Assembly: GCF_016900895.1 (NCBI RefSeq)
Contig: NZ_JAFEUN010000053.1
Span: 1-32,018 of the forward strand
Direction: 5' to 3'
Length of the DNA: 32,018 nucleotides
Source: Parashewanella hymeniacidonis
GTDB lineage: Bacteria; Pseudomonadota; Gammaproteobacteria; Enterobacterales; Shewanellaceae
The notes under the pieces are model-generated. The model was not told the origin of the DNA. It saw nothing but the letters and a program-made list of their open reading frames with translations, and made no database searches. Numbering within the stretch: the stretch's first letter is position 1; each line of letters opens with the position of its first letter. Below are positions 1 through 8,499 of this stretch, piece after piece. The position numbers and the translations under genes are program-made.

Positions 1-84
1 GGTCACTGTTTTATCAGTTTCTAATTGCTGTCTGACATATGCAATGGTTGCATCAATATCAATGCCACTAACTTTCAAAATAAG
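1..84 (-). pseudogene. Possible IS66-type transposase N-terminus, partial at window edge
   Basis: An open frame on the minus strand begins after an in-frame TAG at 87-85 and runs off the left edge. From a TTG at 78 it reads LKVSGIDIDATIAYVRQQLE and six more residues. That pattern (a short start, then an IDIDATI-like segment and a charged helix) resembles the first residues of IS66-family transposases. No ATG or good ribosome binding site precedes it, so it may be a truncated copy. The assignment rests on pattern memory over only 26 residues and is tentative; the sequence left of the window would decide. Confidence 0.35.
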
Positions 85-413
85 CTACAACTCAATGAAT
101 GATATCAACAGCATGACATGATGGTTAGATCGGTCAAATGATCGTGAAAAATAGTGAGTTGAGTGCAGGTATTTTGTTCATTTAACTTTCAGAGTGCTGA
201 ATAGTTACCTTTTCTTTAAGATAAATTTGAAGCTCTTCAAATCGATTAGAGTTACCTTAGCCAAAAAATTTCTCCTGAAACCCTTCCACGCCTTTAGCTT
301 CGACTTGCACAATTAATCGTTTATTAAAGTGAGATAAAGGTAGTACTGAATTTGTGAGGAGAGGGAAATACCGACTTTACTGTGTAAAGCCAGCATTTAA
401 TCATTATGTGTAA
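85..413. other. Intergenic, no convincing gene
   Basis: About 330 bases between the partial left-edge ORF and the end of rnd. The only structured item is the hairpin at 373-391. Short minus-strand open stretches around 257-396 look faintly protein-like (one ends VEAKGVEGFQEKFFG) but are split by stop codons and frame changes, so at most they are remnants of a decayed gene. No RNA gene or recognisable repeat was seen. Confidence 0.5.
373..391 (-). terminator. Weak hairpin downstream of rnd
   Basis: GACTTTAC, a TGT loop and GTAAAGCC form an 8-bp stem (one G-U pair on the minus strand) about 25 bases past the rnd stop. The minus-strand sequence after the stem has only a short ATTT run, so termination would be weak. 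It is the best candidate end for the fadD-rnd transcript. Confidence 0.3.
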
Positions 414-1541
414 TTACAGCTCTAGTGATGACAATGTGGATAAGGCTAACATCCCTCTCCAACCAACCAGTAATTTAGGATTGTTGCCTTTATTGTCGCT
501 CCAATACCAACTCAAAAAGTCATGAATGTATTTTTTTGAAGCAAATATCTCAATGGGCACTTCATTGTTCTCAGCAATGGAGACCAATTTTGACTTAACG
601 GTTTTAAAGCTTTGTTTATAATCTGGTCGAAAAGCAATCACATCTATTTTTTGGGGTAAGTTTTCTAAATCGGCATTTTGCAGATTAGAAAGAAGGTGTT
701 TTGAGAATTTACGCTTTTCATGTTCATTTAACTCTTTTACACTCGAAAGTTGAGCAAACGTTGTTGCCTTAGACTTAGCTAAGGCAATTAAAGCATGATC
801 TTTAATGATAAAACCAACCGCAATATCTTTTTTAACTGCGGTTTTTAATCGCCACTTCGCAATCGGTTTCAAATAAGCAAGTTGAATTTGACTAAGCTGA
901 AAACCGTTTTTCACTTTTAGATAGGCATTATCATAGTCAATGGCATCTAACCTGCCCTGACACATATTCGCACTTTCTTCTAACGCCCAATCCCATCGCC
1001 CAAATTCTTCGAGCTTTTGTTTTAGCATTGGAAACAAATGATAAAGATAGAATACATCATTAGCTGCATAGGTGAGCTGCTTATCTGATAACGGTCGCTT
1101 AATCCAATCCGTTCTCGATTCACCTTTATCTAATTCAATACCCAAGAGTTGATGAACAAGGTTAGCATAACCGAGTCCATGTCCCATTTTGGCAAAGCCT
1201 GCACCTATTTGAGAGTCAAAATACGGTGTTGGCATTACATCACCATAATGCGCAAAAACCTCAAGGTCTTCGCTGGCAGAATGTAATACTTTGAGAATGT
1301 TTTCGTTTTTAAGCAAACCCCAAAATTCAGTTAAATTAATACCTGAAACAGGGTCGATTAATGCAAGCACATCCCCATTGTATACTTGAATCAAACCTAA
1401 CTGTGCATAGTAAGTACGAGTTCTAACAAACTCGGTATCTAAAGCAATCATATTACTTTGCTTTAACTGCTCTACCAGTTGGTTAAGCGATTCTTGTGTA
1501 TCTATAAAAGTTACTAATGGAAACTTTTTATCAAACATCAT
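414..1541 (-). CDS. rnd: Ribonuclease D
   Basis: RNase D is a 3'-5' exoribonuclease that trims the 3' ends of tRNA precursors and other small stable RNAs in the cytoplasm. The 375-residue protein has the usual size. The DEDDy exonuclease domain is complete: ALDTEFVR gives Asp35 and Glu37, HSASEDLEVF gives Asp92, and YAANDVFYLYHLF gives Tyr158 and Asp162. An HRDC domain follows at about residues 215-290. The gene starts 10 bases after the fadD stop on the same strand, so the two are probably co-transcribed, an order also found in E. coli. Two adjacent ATG codons (1541 and 1538) are possible starts; neither has a strong ribosome binding site. Identification is secure. Confidence 0.96.
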   Translation of the reverse strand: MMFDKKFPLVTFIDTQESLNQLVEQLKQSNMIALDTEFVRTRTYYAQLGLIQVYNGDVLALIDPVSGINLTEFWGLLKNENILKVLHSASEDLEVFAHYGDVMPTPYFDSQIGAGFAKMGHGLGYANLVHQLLGIELDKGESRTDWIKRPLSDKQLTYAANDVFYLYHLFPMLKQKLEEFGRWDWALEESANMCQGRLDAIDYDNAYLKVKNGFQLSQIQLAYLKPIAKWRLKTAVKKDIAVGFIIKDHALIALAKSKATTFAQLSSVKELNEHEKRKFSKHLLSNLQNADLENLPQKIDVIAFRPDYKQSFKTVKSKLVSIAENNEVPIEIFASKKYIHDFLSWYWSDNKGNNPKLLVGWRGMLALSTLSSLEL

Positions 1542-1551
1542 TTAGTGATAC

Positions 1552-3234
1552 TTATCCATTCGTTTTCTTTAAGTCTTCGTCTCGTAATTCACGGCGAAGT
1601 ATTTTACCAACGTTAGTCTTAGGTAATTGATCACGGAATTCAACAAATTTAGGCACTTTATAACCCGTAAGGTGCACCCGACAATGCTTAATGATGTCTT
1701 TTTCAGTTAACTTTTTGCTTTTTGACACCACAAACACTTTAACAGCTTCACCACTTGCCTCATATGGCACGCCAATAGCCGCAACTTCTACAACTTTTGG
1801 ATGTAAGGCAACAACATCTTCAATTTCATTTGGGAACACATTAAAACCAGAAACCAAAATCATGTCTTTTTTGCGATCAACAATATAAAACAGACCTTTT
1901 TCATCCATATAACCGATGTCACCCGTGGATAACCAACCGTTTTCATCAATGACAGCTTTGGTTTCTTCTTCATTGCCCCAGTAGCCTTGCATCACTTGTG
2001 GGCCTTTAATAAACAGCTCACCGGTTTCACCTTGAGGCAATATAAGGCCACTATCGTCACGTACTTGTATGTCCGTGCCTGGTGCAGGTAAACCAATCGA
2101 GCCATTATATCCTTCTGAGTTATAAGCATTACATGAAACTAACGGTGACGCTTCGGTAAGGCCATAGCCTTCCAATAATCGAGTTGTTGTGATCTGTTGC
2201 CATTTATCCGCAACGGCACGTTGCACAGCCATGCCACCACCGATCGATAATTTTAACTTGTCAAAATTAAGGTTGGCAAACTCTAGATTATTCACAAGTG
2301 CATTAAATAGCGTATTTACGCCTGTTAATACTGAAAAATCGTACTTTGACAGTTCAGATACAAACCCAGGAATATCTCGTGGATTGGTAATTAATAAGTT
2401 CTTTGCACCTTTGTGCAGAAATAACATACAGTTCACGGTCAATGCAAAGATGTGGTAAAGCGGTAAAGCAGTAACGACAAGCTCTTTACCATTATCAAGA
2501 ATCGGTGAATAAGCGCCACTGGCTTGCAAAACATTAGAAACTACATTTTTATGGCTTAACATTGCGCCTTTAGAAAGACCCGTCGTACCACCGGTATATT
2601 GCAAAAAGGCTAAATCCTCTTCTTTCAATTCTGGTTTAACATACTGTAAGCGTCGCCCTTTAGATAAGGCCTTACGATATGAAAGCGCATGTGGTAGATG
2701 ATAAGCAGGCACCATCTTCTTAATATATTTAATGACAAAATTAACAACAGTCCGCTTTGGCGTACTTAATAAGTCACCTAAGCTCGAAATAATGACATTC
2801 TCTATAGGGGTTTCATCAATGACTTTTTGCAAGGTATTCGCAAAATTAGAAACGACAACAATCGCTTTAGAGCCTGAATCATTCAGTTGGTGCTTCAGCT
2901 CACGAGGTGTATATAACGGATTAACATTGACCACGACCATTCCGGCACGTAAAACACCAAAAAGTGCAATGGGGTACTGCAAAACGTTTGGCATCATCAA
3001 GGCAACTCTGTCGCCCTTTTTTAACCGCAATTCATTTTGAAGGTAAGCAGCAAAAGCCCGACTTCGTTCTTCAAGCTTTCTATAAGTAACCGTTGCTCCC
3101 ATGTTTATAAAAGCAGGTTGGTCAGCGTACTTGCTTACCGATTCTTCAAACATTTCAACTAATGAAGAATACTTATCGTGCTCAATATCTGCAGGTACAC
3201 CCTCAGGAAGGTTGTTTAGCCAAAGTTGTTCCAC
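1552..3234 (-). CDS. fadD: Long-chain fatty acid-CoA ligase
   Basis: FadD activates long-chain fatty acids to acyl-CoA using ATP, coupling uptake to beta-oxidation at the inner membrane. The 560-residue protein matches the E. coli enzyme in length and motifs. The ATP/AMP signature [13 protein letters not shown] starts at residue 211, [10 protein letters not shown] at 357, [12 protein letters not shown] at 436, the FACS-type [19 protein letters not shown] at 452, and the C-terminal catalytic lysine in [10 protein letters not shown] is Lys544. It lies between an alpha/beta hydrolase gene and rnd, all on the minus strand. A perfect 16-bp palindrome lies 30 bases upstream of the start and may be the operator of a fatty-acid regulator. 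No classical FadR or PsrA box was recognised. Other acyl-CoA ligases share these motifs, but the neighbour rnd supports FadD. Confidence 0.94.
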   Translation of the reverse strand: MEQLWLNNLPEGVPADIEHDKYSSLVEMFEESVSKYADQPAFINMGATVTYRKLEERSRAFAAYLQNELRLKKGDRVALMMPNVLQYPIALFGVLRAGMVVVNVNPLYTPRELKHQLNDSGSKAIVVVSNFANTLQKVIDETPIENVIISSLGDLLSTPKRTVVNFVIKYIKKMVPAYHLPHALSYRKALSKGRRLQYVKPELKEEDLAFLQYTGGTTGLSKGAMLSHKNVVSNVLQASGAYSPILDNGKELVVTALPLYHIFALTVNCMLFLHKGAKNLLITNPRDIPGFVSELSKYDFSVLTGVNTLFNALVNNLEFANLNFDKLKLSIGGGMAVQRAVADKWQQITTTRLLEGYGLTEASPLVSCNAYNSEGYNGSIGLPAPGTDIQVRDDSGLILPQGETGELFIKGPQVMQGYWGNEEETKAVIDENGWLSTGDIGYMDEKGLFYIVDRKKDMILVSGFNVFPNEIEDVVALHPKVVEVAAIGVPYEASGEAVKVFVVSKSKKLTEKDIIKHCRVHLTGYKVPKFVEFRDQLPKTNVGKILRRELRDEDLKKTNG

Positions 3235-3263
3235 TATGTTCTCCCGATGCTAATAATAGCGAC

Positions 3264-3279
3264 TAAGCAAATTTGCTTA
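3264..3279. promoter_or_regulatory. 16-bp perfect palindrome upstream of fadD
   Basis: TAAGCAAATTTGCTTA is a perfect inverted repeat whose near edge is 30 bases from the fadD start codon. Neither strand has a T-run after it, so a terminator is unlikely. Size and position fit a dimeric repressor operator. It matches neither the E. coli FadR consensus nor the PsrA box as I know them. The regulator is unknown. Confidence 0.4.
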
Positions 3280-3408
3280 TAAAAAGTAAATACGCATCTT
3301 ATTTCTAGTATGTTCTAACAAATGAATCATACCAACTTGCCGAATATCATACGTGCGTTTGAATTTTAGCGGTTCATAATCACATATCTAGAGCAAAAAT
3401 CCTAGTCA

Positions 3409-4269
3409 TCACTGGTCAATGAAAGAGCGAACAGCCTCTGCAACGGGCTTTGGATTGTCCATATGGATATGATGCCCGCCCTCAACGACTTCACTCACAA
3501 GTGAACTGAATTTTATTTGGAATGCATTCATCTGCAGTTGCGCTTTACTTCGACTACCAAAGATGACAAAAACAGGCACTTCAACATGGTCGATTAACGA
3601 ATCAACTTGCTGAAAACTAAAACGCCAAGCGGATGTTAGTTTAAGTTTAGGGTCCGTACGCCAAACAACACCGTTTTCTGTTTGCCTCAAGTTGCGTGAC
3701 ACAATCAATTTAGAATTAACGTAGTTAAGATCAGTAACTTTCTCTCTCACTTTGGCGACTGTCTCGATCGAGGAATAGGTCTTAGGCTTTATATCAGAAT
3801 TTGCCTGAGCGTTATGGTCGATCAAACTTTGTTGTAATCGATGTTTCGCATTAGATTCCATCTCAAACAGCGGCATTAGGATATCAAGCATGATCAACTT
3901 TTCTACATTCTGAGGGAATACACTCGCATACAGCAACGAAATTATGCCACCAAAGGAGTGTGCTAATAGGTTTACTTTATCGATGCCGTATTCTTGCTTT
4001 AGATATTCGATGACTTGCTCAAGGTCGAACACATAGTCCGTTAGGTGAAGTGGATAACCTGTTTGGCGATGTTGTGAAAATCCGTGGCCCGGGAAATCGA
4101 TGGCAATAACTCTGTAATCGTTGAGGAACTCGACGAGAGGCATAAAACTGTTCGAGTTGTCTAACCACCCATGCGTAGCGAGTAAAACAGGTTTACCCGG
4201 AACGCCCCATTCTTGTGCCGCCAATGTAATGTGCGAAAGTTTTAATTCCAGCTCTTTTCCTTTGAACAT
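3409..4269 (-). CDS. Alpha/beta-fold serine hydrolase (SERHL-like)
   Basis: A predicted cytoplasmic alpha/beta hydrolase of 286 residues. ATHGWLDNSNSF near the N-terminus is the oxyanion-hole HG motif followed by the WLDN sequence typical of the serine-hydrolase-like (SERHL) group. DFPGHGFS follows the third strand. LLAHSFGG is the nucleophile elbow with Ser105 and Ala in place of the first Gly of GxSxG. GGHHIHMDNP near residues 264-273 carries the catalytic His. The substrate is unknown. The ATG at 4269 is preferred; the frame opens slightly further at a TTG (4281). It lies 174 bases upstream of fadD on the same strand, so a role with acyl esters or lipids is possible but is only inference. 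Confidence 0.8.
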   Translation of the reverse strand: MFKGKELELKLSHITLAAQEWGVPGKPVLLATHGWLDNSNSFMPLVEFLNDYRVIAIDFPGHGFSQHRQTGYPLHLTDYVFDLEQVIEYLKQEYGIDKVNLLAHSFGGIISLLYASVFPQNVEKLIMLDILMPLFEMESNAKHRLQQSLIDHNAQANSDIKPKTYSSIETVAKVREKVTDLNYVNSKLIVSRNLRQTENGVVWRTDPKLKLTSAWRFSFQQVDSLIDHVEVPVFVIFGSRSKAQLQMNAFQIKFSSLVSEVVEGGHHIHMDNPKPVAEAVRSFIDQ

Positions 4270-4304
4270 CTGTAATACCAAAATTAAAATGAGTAAACGA
4301 ACGG

Positions 4305-4955
4305 TTAGCGAACTTTAAATGCACGATACAGTGCAAAGCAACCAATAATACACCAACAAACAGTCCAGACTTGTGCGGGTAACCAAGTCATTTTAGCGAG
4401 ATTGGCTGCATCACCTACATGCCCTCTCCCAATCAACATTACAGCACTAAATAATCCGTTGAGGATTACCGTCATGCTAATAAATTGAGTCAAATACTTT
4501 AGCCAGCCTGAAGAAGCAAATTTGAGGGGCAAAATGAACAGTGAGGCAATAACCAACAGGATGAGCACCGTCAGTAGATCTCTAACCCATAAAGCTAAGC
4601 ATATGGCGATCAGCAAAATAATTGCAATAGAAATAAATTTAGCGAACTTAGAGGTTGTTGTTGCAGCCAATTGGTAAAGAAGTAAACCAAAACCTGAAGC
4701 ACCAGCATAACCCGAAAATGCAATCAGAATTGGCCATCCACCGTAGCTATAACAATAACCCGCACCATTAGCCAGTAATTGAATTTTACTGATGGTGCCA
4801 CCAGTGATTAGCGTTGCTAAACCATGACTTATCTCATGGAAGAAGGTTTCAATCCAACTAAATGGAATACTGACAATCGGGATTTGAATGACAATAGCAC
4901 TCAAAACAAAAAAGAACCAAAAATGAAATTTGTATCGTTGAGCTTTATTTTGCAT
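4305..4955 (-). CDS. M50-like membrane zinc metallopeptidase
   Basis: A 216-residue integral membrane protein with about five to six hydrophobic segments, the first at residues 11-32. ETFFHEISHGLATLITGG contains the zinc motif HEISH at residues 40-44 inside or next to a membrane segment, followed by a Gly-rich stretch. This is the layout of the small M50B-like peptidase group, relatives of site-2 proteases. Glu41 would be the catalytic base. No PDZ domain is present and no third zinc ligand could be assigned, so proteolytic activity is unproven. It sits in a same-strand run with a small unknown gene 15 bases upstream and the hydrolase 35 bases downstream. Confidence 0.72.
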   Translation of the reverse strand: MQNKAQRYKFHFWFFFVLSAIVIQIPIVSIPFSWIETFFHEISHGLATLITGGTISKIQLLANGAGYCYSYGGWPILIAFSGYAGASGFGLLLYQLAATTTSKFAKFISIAIILLIAICLALWVRDLLTVLILLVIASLFILPLKFASSGWLKYLTQFISMTVILNGLFSAVMLIGRGHVGDAANLAKMTWLPAQVWTVCWCIIGCFALYRAFKVR

Positions 4956-4970
4956 AGGCGTGGTAAAGTG

Positions 4971-5288
4971 CTAAGCGTAAGTATCAATACCTATATTCTG
5001 CCTGATATTTTCTCTTTCTACTGCAAATTGTGTAAGTAAATATTGAGATATGGCTTTATTACTTATTGGGTTTGATGTTTCTATATGAACACGACTGTGT
5101 TGCCATTGCTCAATTGTTATCTGAGTATGAGGTTGACGTCGATGTTCAACTAACTCGCCACTAATTGCTTGAGGAGAGTCAGGGCCTTTATCAACATTAG
5201 ATTGAGGATTGTTGACAGGAACAACACTGGTTGAAGCCGAAGATGTTTGACCGATTGAATTATACGACAAATTTGAGTCGAGGTTCAT
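4971..5288 (-). CDS. Small protein of unknown function
   Basis: A 105-residue protein I do not recognise. The first 60 residues are rich in Ser, Asn, Gln and Pro and are probably disordered. The C-terminal 40 (NPISNKAISQYLLTQFAVER onward) look like an ordered amphipathic helix pair ending IGIDTYA. There is no signal peptide or membrane segment. It lies in the tsaB-fadD interval, where E. coli has the lipoprotein gene yeaY. The ordered tail and codon use like that of its neighbours suggest a real gene. Confidence 0.6.
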   Translation of the reverse strand: MNLDSNLSYNSIGQTSSASTSVVPVNNPQSNVDKGPDSPQAISGELVEHRRQPHTQITIEQWQHSRVHIETSNPISNKAISQYLLTQFAVERENIRQNIGIDTYA

Positions 5289-5399
5289 TTACCTGTCCAT
5301 GAATATAGCTTAAGCAAAGAATAGTTAACGATTTGTTAAATTTCAATATCTATTTAACCTCATTACACTGCCGTTTTTACGGGAGCAACACCTAAAAAT

Positions 5400-6095
5400 T
5401 TACTCTCGGCCTGGTAACTTTTTCCAAGTAACTTCGTCACGCACATAAACCGGTGCTAAATCGTCAACTGGAGTAAATTTTCCCTCAGCCCATGCGCTCT
5501 GACCTAGTTTAAGCATAGATTCCGCTGTAGGGAATTTTGATGTAACGTCAACGTGTGCATTGTTTACGTTCGCTAGTAATTCAGGATATGTATCAATGCC
5601 CGTACCACAGGCTACAAAACGTTCAGCATTTTTATGGGGTAAAGCTACATTTTCAGGGTGAGATACTTTCTCTTTCTCTACAGCCACTATCACGCTATCG
5701 TTAGCAGTGTATTCAGCCCAATAGACTTCATTCATTCTTGCATCAATGGCACAGAAAATATGCTCTGCGCCTAAATCAGCGGCTTGCTGCGCCATAGAAT
5801 CCAGCGTGGAAACACCAAATACGGGAAGATTCTGACCTAATGCTAATCCTTGAGCCATACTCGTGCATATACGAATACCCGTGAAGCTACCAGGACCTCG
5901 ACCATAGACAATTCCGTCAAGATTAGAAAGCGAAATGCCAGCTTCTGCAACCAGTTTTTCAACTAATGGTAAAAGTCTTTGGCTGTGCTCTCTTGGAGCA
6001 TCCACTGCTTCAGAATAGATTTTTTCACCAACTTGTAGGGCTACAGAGCAAAGCTCAGTACAAGTATCAATTGCAAGTAATGTTTTATGAGTCAT
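5400..6095 (-). CDS. tsaB: tRNA threonylcarbamoyladenosine synthesis protein TsaB
   Basis: TsaB pairs with TsaD and TsaE to transfer threonylcarbamoyl to A37 of ANN-decoding tRNAs (t6A). It is an ASKHA-fold protein thought to be a structural partner rather than the catalyst. The 231-residue length equals that of the E. coli protein. LLAIDTCTELCSVAL at the N-terminus is the phosphate-1-like strand, and VYGRGPGSFTGIRIC near residue 64 is the family hallmark. It lies 69 bases downstream of yoaA on the same strand, the same pairing as in E. coli (yoaA-yeaZ). Usually essential, so expression is probably constitutive. Confidence 0.95.
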   Translation of the reverse strand: MTHKTLLAIDTCTELCSVALQVGEKIYSEAVDAPREHSQRLLPLVEKLVAEAGISLSNLDGIVYGRGPGSFTGIRICTSMAQGLALGQNLPVFGVSTLDSMAQQAADLGAEHIFCAIDARMNEVYWAEYTANDSVIVAVEKEKVSHPENVALPHKNAERFVACGTGIDTYPELLANVNNAHVDVTSKFPTAESMLKLGQSAWAEGKFTPVDDLAPVYVRDEVTWKKLPGRE

Positions 6096-6164
6096 TAACG
6101 TTAAAACTTATTCAAACTGGATAAATATATAAGTTCGACATTATAACGAGAATTTACTGAGTTC

Positions 6165-8090
6165 TTATAGACTTTCTAAAAATTCTTTCGCTTTTGTAAA
6201 ACTTCGGGTGCGACGTAGTTCAGGAATTGACGATAAGAAGTACTGTCCATACGCTTTATTAACCAGTCTTTCATCAAATATTGTGATGAGCCCTGAATCA
6301 TTTTCATGTCTTATTAATCTACCAACACCTTGCTTTAGCTTTTGAATTGCACTTGGAAGAATATTATTCGAGAAAGAATCACCTCCTTGCTGTGAAATAT
6401 ATTCACTTTTAGATTGAACAAAAAAGTCATCAGGTGATGGGAATGGTAATTTATCGAAAATGATATTACTGAGTTGATTCCCTTTTATATCGATACCTTC
6501 CCAAAAGCTATAGGTACCAATCAAAACAGCATCGCCTAATATTCGATACTTTTTTAACAATGCTTGTCTCCCTGTTTGGCCTTGCACTAAAACCGGGTAA
6601 TGGAGACTTCTGGTTAATGCTGCACCGATAGTCCGCACAGCTTTATGACTGGTGCACAAGATAAAAGTCTTACCTTTATTGACCTTGATCAGTTTTTCAC
6701 AAAGCTTCTGGAATGCTTGCTGGCGTATGTTTTCATCACGAGGCAATATAGCTCTAGGAATATAAAGCATCGCTTGTCGTTGATAATCAAACGGACTTTC
6801 AATGACAAAACTGTTCGCTTTCCGCAATCCCAATGGCTCCGTGAAGTAATCAAGTTTGCCATTGATGGACAGCGTTGCAGAGGTATATATCGTGGCGGTT
6901 TTGTCATTGATATACTTTGCTAATTCGTGCTTTACGTCATGTAAAATTGCATCAAATTCAAAGCGATCATTTTCAAATTTCAGATATTGAACAAATCGTA
7001 CGTCAGACGTTGTAGCTAATGCTTCCATTTTCTCTTTAAGTTCTTTAAGTTCAACTATATATGTATCGAATTGTTGATTACGACCAACCAGAACGTCTCC
7101 TTGATTGATGATATCAGTGCAGGCATTGATTATGCCCCAAAAATAACTTGCACTATCTCGTTGGGACAACAAATGATTTATGGTTAGTTTCGAAATATTG
7201 TGATGCTTTAACCACTGTTTAAAGTAATCTAAAGCAATATAGAGTGCTTCAATGGCCTTTAAAAAAGGAGGACTGTCGCCAATCTCTGATTTAAATAATT
7301 CAGTCACCTGCTGAATACTTCTACGTATTAAGCTTTCAGAGATAAAAGTTCCACCCAATTGCCCTAACGCGTCAGCTAAAGAGTGCGCTTCGTCAAACAC
7401 CAGCACATCAGCATCAATTTTGTATTCATCATCACCTTCTCTGGCTAAAAAATTCTCATTGAATACAAGGTGGTGATTAATGACTAATATGTCTGATTCA
7501 CTTGCACTTAATTTGGCTTTACGACTATAACATTGCGAGTAAAAAACACATTTTTTACCCGTACAATCGCCTTGTTTAGTTCTGACTAAATTCAAACTGG
7601 ATGAAGATTCGCTAACACCATTGATTTGGTTTAAATCACCGTCCTTCGTAATTTGGGCCCACTGCTGAACTTTCAGTAAATCACTGACTACTGACTCTGA
7701 TAGAGAACTTACGGTACTCAGCTCACGTTCTAAATTACGGATACATAAATAATTACTAAGCCCTTTTAAAATGGCAATACGAGCAGTGGGATGAGTCAAT
7801 CCGACAATGAAGGGTATATCTTTATCAAATAACTGTTGCTGTAGGTTTTTTGTTGCAGTTGAAATGATAACTTTTTGCTTTTTAATCAAAGCTGGCGCTA
7901 AATAAGCGAAACTTTTACCAATACCTGTGCCCGCCTCTACGACAACAGTAGTTTTCGCATTTATGGTTTCAGCGATCGCTAAGGCCATTTGCTTTTGTCC
8001 TGCACGGAACCGATACTGTTTTAATGATTTATCTAACCGGCCACCCGCTGAAAAAAAGTGTTCGACTTGATTGATATATCGGTTAGACAA
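6165..8090 (-). CDS. yoaA: DinG/XPD-family ATP-dependent DNA helicase YoaA
   Basis: An iron-sulfur superfamily 2 helicase of 641 residues, unwinding DNA 5' to 3'. In E. coli, YoaA works with the polymerase III subunit HolC in tolerance of replication-blocking damage. VEAGTGIGKSFAYLAPAL is Walker A (residues 51-60) and VFDEAHSL is the DEAH box (233-236). Four cysteines (116, 176, 181, 187) around GDCTGKKCVFYSQC are placed as 4Fe-4S ligands. SFWEGIDIKG and QGVGRLIRHENDSGLI are the C-terminal helicase motifs V and VI. The start is a TTG at 8090 with AGGA 7 bases upstream. It is divergent from the his operon and heads the run towards tsaB. DinG itself is the main alternative, but the tsaB neighbour favours YoaA. 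Confidence 0.93.
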   Translation of the reverse strand: MSNRYINQVEHFFSAGGRLDKSLKQYRFRAGQKQMALAIAETINAKTTVVVEAGTGIGKSFAYLAPALIKKQKVIISTATKNLQQQLFDKDIPFIVGLTHPTARIAILKGLSNYLCIRNLERELSTVSSLSESVVSDLLKVQQWAQITKDGDLNQINGVSESSSSLNLVRTKQGDCTGKKCVFYSQCYSRKAKLSASESDILVINHHLVFNENFLAREGDDEYKIDADVLVFDEAHSLADALGQLGGTFISESLIRRSIQQVTELFKSEIGDSPPFLKAIEALYIALDYFKQWLKHHNISKLTINHLLSQRDSASYFWGIINACTDIINQGDVLVGRNQQFDTYIVELKELKEKMEALATTSDVRFVQYLKFENDRFEFDAILHDVKHELAKYINDKTATIYTSATLSINGKLDYFTEPLGLRKANSFVIESPFDYQRQAMLYIPRAILPRDENIRQQAFQKLCEKLIKVNKGKTFILCTSHKAVRTIGAALTRSLHYPVLVQGQTGRQALLKKYRILGDAVLIGTYSFWEGIDIKGNQLSNIIFDKLPFPSPDDFFVQSKSEYISQQGGDSFSNNILPSAIQKLKQGVGRLIRHENDSGLITIFDERLVNKAYGQYFLSSIPELRRTRSFTKAKEFLESL

Positions 8091-8278
8091 GCGATATTCC
8101 TATACGTGTAATATTTTCTTAAACAAATTATTGCATACTGCAAAAGCTCAACGAAACATAAATATTTTTTCAAAGCTATTGCATTTAATAAAAAAAATGG
8201 CTAGTTTTAAAAAACACGCTAAAAAGCACATTTTTTAGACTAAAAAATTTATAACAACTTTATACAGAGATATTACTC
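8091..8278 (+). promoter_or_regulatory. Intergenic region carrying the his operon promoter
   Basis: A very AT-rich divergent spacer between yoaA and the his leader. TATAAC (8250-8255) and TATACA (8261-8266) are possible -10 elements, but neither has a good -35, so the start site is unresolved. An AT-rich inverted repeat, CTAAAAA/TTTTTAG, spans 8219-8238. The region must hold the his promoter because the leader peptide starts at 8279. Confidence 0.4.
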
Positions 8279-8329
8279 ATGAATTTATTACCGACGGCAA
8301 CTAAACATCATCATCACCATATGAGATAG
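8279..8329 (+). CDS. hisL: his operon leader peptide
   Basis: A 16-codon ORF reads MNLLPTATKHHHHHMR and stops at TAG. Five consecutive His codons (CAT CAT CAT CAC CAT) are the sensor of histidyl-tRNA charging in attenuation, as in the enteric HisL peptide, which has seven. It sits about 170 bases before hisG and is followed directly by mutually exclusive stems and a terminator. When charged tRNA-His is scarce, ribosomes would stall on the His run and favour the antiterminator. The ribosome binding site (GAGA at 8267-8270) is weak. Confidence 0.93.
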   Translation: MNLLPTATKHHHHHMR

Positions 8330-8368
8330 CCTTCGGTTGATCTCCGCCGAAGGACATTTTCCTTCCGG
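8330..8368 (+). promoter_or_regulatory. his attenuator: alternative pause/antiterminator stems
   Basis: CCTTCGG (8330-8336) can pair with CCGAAGG (8347-8353), a stem that a ribosome stalled on the leader would block. CCGAAGG can instead pair with CCTTCCGG (8361-8368) with one bulge, the candidate antiterminator. CCTTC (8361-8365) is also complementary to GAAGG at 8400-8404, inside the terminator hairpin. This gives the usual set of competing segments. Confidence 0.7.
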
Positions 8369-8390
8369 TGGACTGATAGAAGTTTTAACT

Positions 8391-8420
8391 AAAGCCCCTG
8401 AAGGAATTCAGGGGCTTTTT
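8391..8420 (+). terminator. his attenuator terminator
   Basis: AAAGCCCCTGAA (8391-8402), a GGAA loop and TTCAGGGGCTTT (8407-8418) form a perfect 12-bp stem running into a T-tract (8416-8420). It is an intrinsic terminator between the leader peptide and hisG, and prevents transcription of the operon when histidyl-tRNA is charged. Confidence 0.93.
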
Positions 8421-8499
8421 AGTTTCTGATTTAACCAGTTACCTACAGCTAACTATGCTTAGAAACAGTAAATTGAATTTTTATTAGGACACCAAACAA

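Noticed and set aside
257-396. Minus-strand open stretches ending VEAKGVEGFQEKFFG, preceded by MLALHSKVGI in another frame
   Set aside because: Short, split between frames, no ribosome binding site; could be a decayed gene but cannot be supported.
8219-8238. AT-rich inverted repeat CTAAAAA/TTTTTAG upstream of the his leader as an operator
   Set aside because: The region is extremely A/T-rich, so such repeats are expected by chance; kept only as a remark in the promoter entry.
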